Source: Mesostigma viride
Lineage: Eukaryota; Streptophyta; Mesostigmatophyceae; Mesostigmatales; Mesostigmataceae
Direction of reading: 5' to 3'
Assembly: GCA_009746045.1 (NCBI GenBank)
Contig: RPFO01000175.1
Location: forward strand, 3,902,430-3,966,429
DNA length: 64,000 nucleotides
The position numbers and the translations under genes are program-made. Under the pieces are notes generated by a model. The model made no database searches and was not told the origin of the DNA. It worked only from the letters and a program-made list of their open reading frames with translations. The stretch's first letter is position 1. Each line of letters begins with the position of its first letter. Shown here in pieces: positions 30,385 to 41,365 of the stretch.

Positions 30385-30996
30385 AGTTGAGTGAGAGTTT
30401 ACCACCGAGGGAATCCATGGCTCTTGCAGGAAAGTTGCCTTTATTATAATGAGCAAACACAGACGTAAGTCACGTCAAGTCCGAGACTGCACGTAGCACA
30501 GACGACAGGGTCGTTGCCAAGAGAGCGTGCACGCAAGAGCTAGCGTCCCGGTGCGACCAAGTCACACATATAGCTTGCTAGGGACGCGTCCAAGTATTCA
30601 GCTGCACTGTCACAGCTGAACTGTCAATCAATTGATTACACAGACTCTGGCACGCCTTTGGCGCGCAGATCTATCAATTGTCCATACGGCTAGTCCTGTG
30701 GACCTATCCGTACACTACTCAGCATCAATTGTCTCATAGGTCCTGGCGCGCTACAGCGCCTACCTATCAATTGACCATCAAGTCCTGTACAAGTCCTGTC
30801 AACGTCCTGCGGACTATCAAAGTGACACTTGTACATCCTGTGTCCGTACGCGCCCACAGTGGCGCGCCGGGTACTGTCGGCACAGCCTAGGAAACGTCAT
30901 AACTTTTACGTTCCTTAACCAAATGAGGCGTTCAAGGTGCCGTTGGAAAGAGCGTAACAATCTCTATCCATCTAACGTAAATCCTTTACGTTAACT
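30385..30996 (-). repeat. Central shared LTR
   Basis: This 612-bp LTR lies between the two internal regions and serves both as 5' LTR of copy 1 and 3' LTR of copy 2. It differs from its neighbours by a few substitutions and short indels (for example loss of GT near 30513 and of CA near 30757). Confidence 0.9.
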
Positions 30997-31938
30997 CCAA
31001 TCCCTTCTTTTCTTTAGGGATCACATCCCCTGCCAGGGACCCTTGAAGTAGCTTGAAATGTCCTTCACTCCAGCTTGAAGCTTGAACAGATGTCTTTAAT
31101 GGCCAATGCCATTCCCCCAGCCCTTTCTTTTAAGGAACTGGAAAAGAAACAGATCTGCCACAGGGAAAACCATTCATGAGAAATGGATAAAAACCTATGG
31201 AAGTGGCATTACAGAGTACCACCAGATATTAGAAACAACAAAATTAAATACATACAGGTTAATTCTATGAGGTCTTCTCCAGGAATTAATCCCATCACCT
31301 CGGTAGAGCCTCCAGTACAATGACCTTCTGGCGGTGAGTTACATTAATCCCAGATACTAATCCCATAAAACCCAGTACATATTAATATAAGCACAATAAA
31401 TCCATGACAATTGAAATACCACTTGACAAAGTAAGACGTATTACAATAGTTTCCCCGTCATTCTCAACAGGTTAGTATTGGCGCCCGTCTTATGGCGCCC
31501 GTCTACTTGTCAGATGATAAATTGCCACAGCAAACAAATGACAAAATGAAACACATAGGCAACAATTAAATCCTGCCCTGGGGAACTAGGGAAGTCTGAA
31601 CAGGTAAACACCTGAGCAGGCCAGCTTGTAGAAACATAATACCAGGGAATCGAACCCCGCCCTATAAACCCCAGAATAAAGGTTCCCAGACCATTGTGAG
31701 AGGTATGTACAAATATACATTTTTTTAAATAGAATACATGGTCTGTAATGGACCTGTCAACCTTGTGTAGTCAACAGCATGAACCCCAGCCAAAACCTGG
31801 CTGTATCCTGATTAAAATCAGAGTGAGTGTACCATGGTCCATGAGCCTTAGTACAGACTAAATACAGGTATTATGCCAGTCACAATGCTGACACTACCAC
31901 ACAATCTGCTCTCCAATGCCCTATAACCAGGCACCAGC

Positions 31939-34900
31939 TTAGACAGCTTGCTGAGATGGGTCCATCAGAGACTGAAGAACCTTGTATTGCACTGCTGCCT
32001 TCTGCACTAGCTTGGTCAAAGCATCAGCAGGATTGTCAACCCCAGGGATATGCTCAATATTGGCCAAGGAGGACAATTCCTTAAGAAGGAGATAATCCAA
32101 GTCCCTACTTCTGGCCATCTGCCTGTGCACAAACTGCACCATCCCCATGGAGTCTGTTTTTAGAAGAGTGGTAACCTGAAGTGGCCAAGGAGTGTTAGAA
32201 GTCATCTGATGAAGCAACTCCTTCAGATAAAGGCTTGTGTGAATGCCTTCACAAATAGCCCTGCATTCTGCCACATCACTACTGACAGCCACCCGTTTGT
32301 GCAGGCGACTAAACCAGCTCACCAAACTCCCCAGGCCTTCCTGTCTGAGCACAAAGAGCCCTGCAGCCCTGCCCCTGACCTTGGAGACCTGCCTGCTGTC
32401 CATTGAGCTATCCACATACAGCTCCATGCAAATGGGTTGTGATAAATCCACTGCAGACAACAGAATGCCAGACGAAGCCCTGACCTGATCAGCCACCTTG
32501 GCAGACCCTAGCTCTGTCAGCATGTCATCAGGCAACCTGGCTATGACCATAAGGTCTGGCCTGGAAATGCCTGCCACCCAAGCAACCATGCCCCTCACCA
32601 TGGGACACAGTGCCTGTGTGATGACTGGAGGAAGCTTGCTAATGAGGGTCTCTTGATAATCATTGCCCCCCACCAGCAGCATACGCCACTCCCCCCTTCT
32701 TCACCAGTGTGGCCTCCATGCCCACAAACAGCAGAGGCTCATTCTCCACCTGCCATTGCTCCCTACCCAGAGGAAACTTGGACTTAATGATGGAGATCAG
32801 CTCCTTAAGCCACGACGTGGGAGCTATCAGATGTAGGTCATCCCCGTGCAGCGAAGCATACACTGGTAGGCCTTCCCATTGCCCCAGAAACAGACAGGGG
32901 TCTACAGGAGAGACCTTCAAGTTGCAATGCTCCTTCAGGAAACGGTTGAGAGTCTCCCTCCAGATTATTGGACTTGACCTCAGGCCCTCCAGGCCCTTGA
33001 GGATTTTAAGGAACTCAGTGTGAATGTCCCTTTTCCATACAGCAGGCACCCTGACATAGAAAGGCGTCTTGCCCTCCCACTTTTCCTGTGCCACATCTGC
33101 ATCCCCTCCAGAAATGCCCTCTTGAAGTCTACCACCACTGAGCCATAGTCCAAGCCCTTGTTGAGAAGGCCTAGAAATACACACAGCAGCAGCCTCCAAG
33201 TGTCATGCAGCATGCCAGGGGTATACAACTCCTCAGCAGTGCACTCACCAGTACCCTTGAACTCATTCAGCACTGGCCTGACATGTGGTACCTTGACCCC
33301 GTCCACCTCCTTCATCTTGATGACAAACTTGAGCTTGAGTAGACGTCGTGCAGGAGGCAGGTCATTGACAGGTTCCACGCATTTCTTGGAGATCCAGTCC
33401 TCCCCAGATTTAATCAGACCCAGTGTGACCTGGGGACACATAATGGGAGAGGACATGAGCTTCACCAGGCCTTGGTAGTTGATAGGGCTGTGTCCAGCAA
33501 GTGAGTGAGGACCAATGCCCAAACTGCTTGGATGACTAGCAGCTGGCAATATGAGGTCATCAACCAAGGGCTCCTGCCCCTGGCACACTTGCACACGCTT
33601 AACCGTCCTGGTTACTGCACGTGATAGGTGAGTGGTCCTGAAATTAATCAGTGGGACCTGACCAGCCCCTTCCTTAGTCAGGAGAGAGGACGTGATCACT
33701 ACCCCATCCTGGCATAGGAAATTCTGCCCCAGAAGAGCAGGTCCCTGATAGCCCTCCAAGACACAAAAAGCAGTGTCCTGTCCAAGGATAGGAATGAATA
33801 CCTCACCCAGTACCTTCACGTGTACCCCGCCACTGAAGTCAGACACAAACTGATAGCTGGGTTCAGTCATGCTGTACCCTGCTGCAGCTCTGGTCCCAAT
33901 GATGGAAACCTGAGAATTAGTGTCTACCTCTAAGGCAGTGTCCAGCCCCAGATTGCCATGCCACCTGAGCTTGGCTACCTTGGGCTGCTTCTTGGCCCTT
34001 TGCAGAGCCCCAATCAATCCAGCCAAACTTGTCCCCCTGGGCTTGGTTAGAGCCTTGGGCTTGACAGTTGACTCCCCAGCTGTTGACCTTGCAGCCTGTT
34101 CAACAGGTACCTCTGCAACCTGGCCAGGGCTGACAGATTCCCCTGCAACAGATGTGGTCGTTGCGTCAGTGATGTCACTTGGGACCTGAAAATCCTGCAG
34201 ATCCTGTGAGCCTTGTGCCTGACTGCCCTCATTCATCAGGTTAGGCTTGACATATGACCAACTCAGCCGGTGCACATGCTTTGGTTCGTCCTCCATGCTG
34301 ACCAAGCATGCGTGGCTAGCTTCATCAACCTGGGTAACCACCCCAGGACTCCAGCTACCACGTTTGCCATAAAGGCTAGGTTCCTTCCAAGCTAGGACCT
34401 TCTGACCCACTTGTGGCTCCAGCATCTTCCAACCCCGGTCCTTCTCCCTCAGCTTGGCAAAGGTGACATGTGCAGCATGTTTCCAGCCCTCCAGCACATG
34501 TGGTGGGCACAGGCCATGATATAGACCCATTGGGCTGACAGCAACTCCATCATAGTAGAAGTTAACCCTGCTGTTCAGCTGCTGCTCCACGTTCCTCAGC
34601 CATGCACTCCTGACAAGTGCAGGTGCAGACAAGGGTACCCAGTCTTCAGAGATGATCAATTTCTTGACCTCCTGGATTGCCCTCTCGATAGCACCCTGCT
34701 GCCCATGAGCCTCCCTAGGTGTAACCAGCAACTCAGGAAGGGTGGATCACCCTTGAGATGCTGAAACTGCATGTCCACCTGGATCCTTGTGGTAGGAAAC
34801 TTGGCTCTTACATTCTGCAGGGCAGCCAGCAAGTACCTGTTCTTCATAGAAGGTAAATGCTCCAGCACCTTGTATTTCGTGTACCTGTCCACGCACACCA

Positions 34901-35420
34901 ACAGTTGCATGCCCCTGATGTGTTGGATATCACACTGCAGATCACCAATGCTCTGAGGTAGAGCTTTGGCATGTGATTTCCTGGGCTTGTTGGAGGACAA
35001 CTGGCACTTACACCGTGAGGCAGCTTGCTGACACGCCTTAAGAAGGGGTGCCCTGCCCATACGGAAGGCAAAGTTGTTTGACAGAGAAGTGGCATGCCCA
35101 AACATGTTGTGGATTCGGGCACCCAACTCCTGGTACACAGAGGAAGCAGTCCCTGGCACAGTCAGGACTGTGCTGTCAGGTTGTCCAGCATCACCATGCT
35201 GACTTCCATCCTGTTCTGACTCAGAGCCTGAGTCACCCTGCTCATGCCCAACACCTGGACCGCCAGCAGGGACCACATGCATACCACCAGAGGCCTTCAC
35301 ACCCCTCTGTGGTTGTACATTGGTTTCTCTCAAAATGAGAGGTCCACCCTCGTGCCCAGCACGAGGATGCATGGGGTCAGACATTCTTACAGCTGCACCA
35401 GCTGTCAAGGACGTCTTCAT
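31939..35420 (-). pseudogene. pol: Copia pol polyprotein, copy 2 (frameshifted)
   Basis: Same domain order as copy 1. Here the integrase C-terminal part, retropepsin-like segment and start of RT are fused in one open frame (34731-32980), which proves that the protease-like segment follows integrase in a single polyprotein. Breaks lie near 34742 (one base missing compared with copy 1), near 33100 (shared GGGG run) and near 32690 (G/C run shorter than in copy 1). The RT motif HGDD and the RNase H block ending ADALTKLV are present. Confidence 0.8.
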
Positions 35421-35560
35421 AGGAACCTGTACCTCTCCAGGTGACCTGGGGCCACCATGAACCTGGAGATCACCCTCTTGTTGCCCAGATATAAAATCTG
35501 CATTGGAGCACCTGGCCTCCCCCTGGGTGAATTAAGGTGTGTAGGGGTTGCCTCAGACAG

Positions 35561-36665
35561 TCACTGCTCCTTGTTGTCTTCTTGCTGACTGCCCTTTGAA
35601 GGCTGGCCCTGGGACTTGTTGTTGTTCTTCTTGTTGTTGTTGTTTTTCTTGTTGCTGCCCTGGCCCTGGGTCTTCTTGAAGCTGGGACACTCCTTCTTGA
35701 TGTGCCCCCACCCCTTGCACAGGTAGCATTGGATCTTTGACTTGCCCTGGCCTCCTCCCCCGTTGTCAGGCGCGTTGCCCTGCTTGGGCTTACCACCCAC
35801 TCCTGAACACCGACTTGGAGTGTGACCTCCTGTCAGGGTCGGGTGAATGATTGGCCTTCCGCTTGTTGTGGTTGCCCCCTCGTCCTCCTTGGCTTCTGTC
35901 AGCCTCAGACGTCTTGGAGCCCCCCTGGGTACGCCCACCTGCGTGGGTAGCCTTCACTGCTGGCACTCCACCCTCAAACAGCTCCTCTGCCTCGAGTGCT
36001 TGTTTGATTATGACCTTGTAGGCCTTGAGGGTAGAGTGTGGGGCACACATGACCTTTAAAGAGCCACGTGTTGCCTTGTCCAGCCCAGAGACCTTCAACC
36101 AGTTGTCAGGGCTATGTTATCTGCCACATTGAAACCGTGGCCCTGCCTCCTCAACCATTTTGCAATAGCTAAGGAAATTCTGGATGAGATCCCCTTGACC
36201 TCCCACCCTTGATACTTGTCTTGCCAATGGATGCCGACCTTCTTTCGCTGGTCTTCAAGCAGCTCCTTCAGCTCAGCTACATACACTGCCCAGGCCTTGT
36301 TGGCCTTCTTACATTCCCTGGTTAGGTCCTTGATCTGATCAGTGCACTTGCCAAACGTGCTGCTGCCTATCCAGATCTGATAGTAGTTGGTACCCCCGTA
36401 CAAACTAGGAAACCCTTCCAGCCCTTCTACAAACTCTTCAGCCTGCTTAGGCTTAGAGTCAGATGTCACAGGTTGCAGCTGATTAACAATTAATAACCCT
36501 GAGTGGTAAGGTCATATCCAGAAACAGCATGTGTAGTATTATTATTCAAAGGATATTAGTAATCTCTCCGGTGACCCCCACGTCATCTACGTGAGCGGTC
36601 CCGCTACCAGCACCCCCATTATTATTCCCACTGGCTAGGCCCTTGCTACGGCGTCCCTCAGCCAT
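35561..36665 (-). pseudogene. gag: Copia gag, copy 2 (frameshifted)
   Basis: The start ATG at 36665 and the early TGA match copy 1. Copy 2 keeps the frame at the site broken in copy 1 (GGTNYYQIWIGSS) but has lost bases near 36493, 36110 and 35800. The knuckle C-x2-C-x4-H-x4-C is intact, followed by the Asn/Lys-rich tail ending QQEDNKEQ. Confidence 0.75.
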
Positions 36666-36787
36666 GGTAAACTACACTAGCTGTGTACAGCCCTGAGCTA
36701 AGCAGCTGGAAAACAAAAGACAGGTAGATATGTACAATCTGTCAAAAAGCCGCCTGCCCCGGTGCCGACCGCGCCACCATGCCGAAT

Positions 36788-37573
36788 TCAGTCGAGACCA
36801 CGAAAATCGCAGTAGTCGTAGTCGTAAATTGGATCGTTGGCGACAGGCGCAGGCGCGTCCTGGCCTTGCCCAACCTCAATCGTCACCGGTGTTTCGATGA
36901 CGATGGGGTCCAACCGACGTCCCGTCACCGGATCAATGCGGCGACGACGGCGGCGGGTGACGATGCGGAGCGGGTTGGTAAGAATCGTTAGAAAATCCCA
37001 CCCGTCCGGCGCCCACTCTCGCAATGCAGACAAGAACGCGACAAGATTGAGCAGCAATTGCCGCTCACGCGTCCGGAAGCCTCGCGACAGCAACTGCAGA
37101 ATCGCAAGGTCTTGAAACAGGTTGGTCGTAATCGTCGGAATGACGCCCGAACGAACCGACAGCCAGTTAGCGAGATTGCGCTGGTAACCTGTAAGCGATG
37201 AAACCGCGTTGTCGATCTCCTCAGAGACCTCGGCAACCGCGCTGGGCGCTTGCAACCCCGCCCGGGTATGGACCTCGAAGTCCGCGAGCAAAGCGCGAAT
37301 GGAATCAAGGTAATCGCGAAACCCCGAAACAATCGAAGGTTGCGGAGGCGGGGGCGGCAGTCGTAGGTTTTGCAGCAGTTCTTGCTGCTGAGCGCGTAGC
37401 TCCGCACTGGACGCTACCGCCTGGTCAACAACACGCTGCCACGCCGGATTAAGAACCGGACGATCTTCACGAACAGGAGTCGTTGAAGGACCAGCCGGAG
37501 ATTCGGCGATGTCCGCTGGACTGCCCAAAATTTCAGAATCCCTCGGAATGCGGAACTCCATTGAGTCCGGCAT
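36788..37573 (-). CDS. Accessory ORF between 5' LTR and gag, copy 2 (261 aa)
   Basis: Same length as in copy 1 and fully open, with very few amino-acid differences (for example QQQELL against QQQALL, and GQGQDAP against GQGQEAP). The intact frame in both copies, next to several broken frames in gag and pol, suggests either selection or a sequence less exposed to homopolymer miscalls. Function unknown. Confidence 0.75.
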   Translation of the reverse strand: MPDSMEFRIPRDSEILGSPADIAESPAGPSTTPVREDRPVLNPAWQRVVDQAVASSAELRAQQQELLQNLRLPPPPPQPSIVSGFRDYLDSIRALLADFEVHTRAGLQAPSAVAEVSEEIDNAVSSLTGYQRNLANWLSVRSGVIPTITTNLFQDLAILQLLSRGFRTRERQLLLNLVAFLSALREWAPDGWDFLTILTNPLRIVTRRRRRRIDPVTGRRLDPIVIETPVTIEVGQGQDAPAPVANDPIYDYDYCDFRGLD

Positions 37574-37600
37574 TTTTCTTGGTACGAAGATTGTAATACG

Positions 37601-38216
37601 AGTTGAGTGAGAGTTTACCACCGAGGGAATCCATGGCTCTTGCAGGAAAGTTGCCTTTATTATAATAAGCAAACACAGACGTAAGTCACGTCAAGTCCGA
37701 GACTGCACGTAGCACAGACGACAGGGTCGTTGTGCCAAGAGAGCGTGCACGCAAGAGCTAGCGTCCCGGTGCGACCAAGTCACACATATAGCTTGCTAGG
37801 GACGCGTCCAAGTATTCAGCTGTACTGTCACAGCTGAACTGTCAATCAATTGATTACACGGACTCTGGCACGCCTTTGGCGCGCAGATCTATCAATTGTC
37901 CATACGGCTAGTCCTGTGGACCTATCCGTACATTACTCAGCACCAATTGTCTCATAGGTCCTGGCGCGCTACAGCACGCCTACCTATCAATTGACTATCA
38001 AGTCCTGTACAAGTCCTGTCAACGTCCTGCGGACTATCAAAGTGACACTTGTACATCCTGTGTCCGTACGCGCCCACAGTGGCGCGCCGGGTACTGTCGG
38101 CACAGCCTAGGAAACGTCATAACTTTTACGTCCCGTATCCAAATGAGGCGTTTAAGGTGCCGTTGGAAAGAGCGTAACAATCTCTATCCACCTAACGTAA
38201 ATCCTTTACGTTAACT
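37601..38216 (-). repeat. Right LTR (5' LTR of copy 2)
   Basis: This 616-bp LTR starts AGTTGAG and ends TTAACT, followed by GGCAC (38217-38221), the right target-site duplication. Compared with the left LTR it has small differences such as TCCCGTATCC for TTCCTTAACC near 38131. Confidence 0.9.
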
Positions 38217-38221
38217 GGCAC

Positions 38222-39790
38222 AGAGACGTCAATGACTGCAAGTGCCGCCCGCCTCCCTCGATCAAAGTCCAGAACCACGATCGATGTCAGGTCGGTGGTT
38301 GCATGGGGGAGTAGAATTAAAGCCGCGCCGTCCGCATCCTCAGACCGGATGTTCGCGTGGGGGGAAACGGACCGGACCATGGCGAGCACCACCGTCAGGA
38401 GGACCATGTGCAAGTACAAGTACCGATGAGCTGGTTCTGTTGGCCTCCCATGCGCATGACACGGGTAGTGGGTCCCCGACTCCCCGTGGGGTACGTCCAA
38501 GGCCTGCCCGCAGCTACCACAGGGCTGCCCTCAGTGCGGGAACAAGAGGTTGCAGAGCAAACAGTTGGTGGCGCAGGGCCACCGGCCGGATAGAGTGACT
38601 AGGCGCTGCAGGATCGACAAATGGGGCCGGGGCCATGGGGAGAGCACGGAGCCGACCGAGCCGTAAGCCGAGCCCACACTGAGTCCGCAACGAGAGTGAG
38701 CTAGAACAGCCATGCACGACCCTGGGCGTTGAGGTCATCAAAAAGAGCCATCCAATCCGCCGTGTGCAGAATACCTGCGTACTAGGTTTTCTGGTGTTCA
38801 TCGATGACGCGGGCAGGGAATGCTGCGGGGGATACTGCATGACGGTTGCTTAACCCGGAGGGGTGCCCCGAGGAAGGGGCCGTTGGGCGGCCGGACTAGC
38901 GGTACGTGTGGACGGTAGTGCAGGCCACTGATCGGCCTGCTGGATCTCAGCAGCATCAGTATAATAAGCATCCTGGATGGCGGTGATGCAAGGATAGGGG
39001 CTGGCGGGGTCCAAGAAGAGGTCAGGCGCCGCCGTAGCCAAAAGGGGAAGGAGCCGACAGATTTCTGCCCATGACTGAGCGACAGAGCCCCAAAACGCCG
39101 CCGGTGCCGGCAGCCGGGCTGTTGGAGTCAGACCCGGCAGCCGCCCATCCGGCCGGGCTGGGAAGCGATGCGGATCGATAGAATGAGCCGGGAGACCGGG
39201 GCCGGGAACCAGCTCAGTGTGCCATGCAAGGCCAACTGGATGCGTTCATCGCGGCCCTTGGCGGCCAGTCGGACCTGGGCGGGGAGGCCCAGGGCGCCCC
39301 GGAGCCAATAAACGACGCGAGGGTGCACGCAAAGCCAGAGAAGCAGCCCGCTTCGGGTCTGCAAATCATGCAGGCGAGCAATCAATGGGCACCGGCAAAA
39401 ACTCGGCGGTGCACTCGATCCTCATTCGATCCTCAATGGCGGCCCGGAGCCTGGGCGTCGATGACGAAATCGGGGTCGCCGATTGGAACGCCGATCGAGG
39501 ACGTCCACCCCACAGAGATGTTCGTTCCGCGGCCCAGGAGCTGCATGCGGCGGAAAGCCCGAGCAATCACCCTGGGGCGAGTACACCGCGCATTTGGCCC
39601 TGGTCAGCTTGAGGTTGTTGATGTCAGCCACGGCCGTCTGCAGGGCCAGAAGGGCCGCGTTGGTGTCGACTGCACGGTGCCCATGATCGAGGTAGATAGA
39701 TGTCGTCGAGGTAATATATGCCAGTGTGGCAACCGCCGGGACGTGAGCTGACGTGGACCGCGCGGAGGCAAACCTTGAGGGGGGCAGCAA
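38222..39790 (-). pseudogene. Degenerate reverse-transcriptase ORF interrupted by the retrotransposon
   Basis: On the minus strand, fragments read: AYITSTTSIYLDHGHRAV, with 'IKLTRAKCAVY-P'-type text (NNLKLTRAKCAVYSPQGDC) after the polymerase site; RLHDLQTRSGLLLWLCVHPRVVYWLRG; and DLTSIVVLDFDRGRRAALAVIDVSV near 38230. The order (palm end, KC box, 'LL-LC-x-PR-x2-Y-LR' helix, IDVSV tail) is that of RT-derived ORFs found in many protist and algal genomes. There are many frameshifts. The tail continues at 23152 on the far side of the retrotransposon block. Confidence 0.6.
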
Positions 39791-41068
39791 TTACATAATT
39801 AATTTATTAATTATACTCGTGCTCCCTTTGGGGAGTCACGGAGCCCCGAAGTGCTTGTAATCCCTGTGTGTGCACAACAGGAGAAAGGGCAGAGACCCCC
39901 AGTCTCCTCCTTCATGCCTAAGGCATGCCGCAGCTGATTCGGGCGCGCTAGCTACAGTAAACGGACACGCTAACGATCCGGCAATCTGTGGGTGCAATTA
40001 GACCCATGTGAGCATGGCATATTTGTCAGAAATTTCCTTGGTCGTCAAGACTGATTGAGACAATTGATAGACAGTTTAATTATTCATTGCATATTTAGGT
40101 TACGGACTGCCACAGGCCGTTTCACCGCCAAAGCCTGGCATGGTGCGGTTCCCGGGTGGGGACCATAGCATCCATAGCCACACTGGGCTCGGACTGCAAG
40201 GTAAGTGCAACGTAGGTGTGTCACTTCCTTCTCAAGGCACATTGCATGGGGCAGCGGTGCACGTTCTAGAATATTCTGCACAAGTTGCCAGCTGTCGATT
40301 ATACAATTGACGATTAGGAGAATGCCAGATGTCAAGCAACTAACACGGCATACAATGCATCTAGAACTGGATTCAGTCATACGAAATATCCAACACGGAA
40401 TATTCGGCCGAGGATAGTACCGTCGGCACCTAAGGTACGCAAAGTATTGTGCCGGAATTACAACTTCGGCACTACATAACTTTTGCTCTACTGCACTATA
40501 TTCAGTGCTATAAGTTGTGCCGGAAAGCTCACGGCGGGCCCTACCAAGCCCATTTAATTATCGGCCAGAAAGACGGCAGGCGGGTGCGATTGTTAGGGAC
40601 GCAACCCTAACTAATACCTCCGTTTACAACATGATGGCCAGACACTACAAATGTAAACAGGCAGTTGGGCACACAGGGTGAAATTCACCTCTGACAATAT
40701 TACTACAGGGAGCGTGGGCAACTTGGAATCTGGTCATATAGCCATGCAGGACGTAGCATGGCTGTACAAGGACTAAGCTAAGGCTATGGCTGGTTGTATA
40801 CTGTGCATGAGCGATGCACGTGACTAGGTATGTTGGCACATGCAGCTAGGCAAACATTGTAAGCATGGCTGCCATAGCGGCAGTGACTACCGAGGGATAC
40901 AAGCTAGGGCTATTAGCTAGTCTAGCCCGCGGGGGGCGTCCACATCTTGTGGTTGATCATCAGGACTCCCCGCCCCTCCAGTACACCTTGGGCTTCTGGG
41001 GGTCCTGCTTGTGGCGGAGGTATTCCGGCCACAGGTCCACTAGGAAGTCGGCCGAAATTCGCACTGAT
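39791..41068. other. Intergenic region
   Basis: An AT-rich TTAATTTATTAATTAT patch (about 39795) may be an old retroelement end. No gene was recognised. Confidence 0.5.
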
Positions 41069-41365
41069 ATTTCTTGAGATTGTCCTGAGTTTTTTTGAGA
41101 TTTATCTACACTCATCTTGAGATTTCCTGAGATATCTTGAGAACGTCTTGAGAATGTCTTGAGATTGATCTTGAGTTTTCCTGAGATTGTCTTGAGATTG
41201 TCTTGATATTTCGTACTGAGAAAATCTGGTAAGTGCGCAAGATTTCGGGTGGAAAAAATCTCAAGATTTTCAACCGAAAAACTCAGGTCTTGAGATTTTG
41301 ACTTTGTGGTGAAAATCTCAGGACAAAAAAACGAGTAGAATCTCAAGAATCTCAAGAGCATGCAC
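41069..41365. repeat. Degenerate TCTTGAGAT repeat tract
   Basis: Roughly 300 bp are built from variants of TCTTGAGAT and TCCTGAGAT, with the reverse version (ATCTCAAGA, AATCTCAGG) in the right part, so the tract is partly inverted on itself. It has no coding capacity. Confidence 0.65.

Larger units (their letters stand above)
23158..30996 (-). mobile_element. Ty1/copia-type LTR retrotransposon, copy 1
   Basis: The order on the minus strand is 5' LTR (30385-30996), accessory ORF, gag with CCHC knuckle, integrase, retropepsin-like segment, reverse transcriptase, RNase H, polypurine tract, 3' LTR (23158-23773). Integrase before RT defines the copia/Pseudoviridae class. Its 5' LTR is shared with copy 2. 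Gag and pol carry several one-base frame breaks; the accessory ORF is intact. The predicted primer-binding site after the 5' LTR (CGTATTACAATC) does not begin with the usual TGG, so priming may use an internal tRNA region or another tRNA. Confidence 0.9.
30385..38216 (-). mobile_element. Ty1/copia-type LTR retrotransposon, copy 2
   Basis: It has the same organisation as copy 1 and is nearly identical over its length, sharing the central LTR. The 5' LTR is 37601-38216. Differences are scattered single bases and one-base indels, so the two copies are recently related. The frame breaks differ from copy 1 at several sites, so together the copies show where a functional element would be open. Confidence 0.9.

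Noticed and set aside
39217-39751. Plus-strand ORFs of 131 and 175 aa
   Set aside because: Antisense shadows of the decayed minus-strand reverse-transcriptase ORF.
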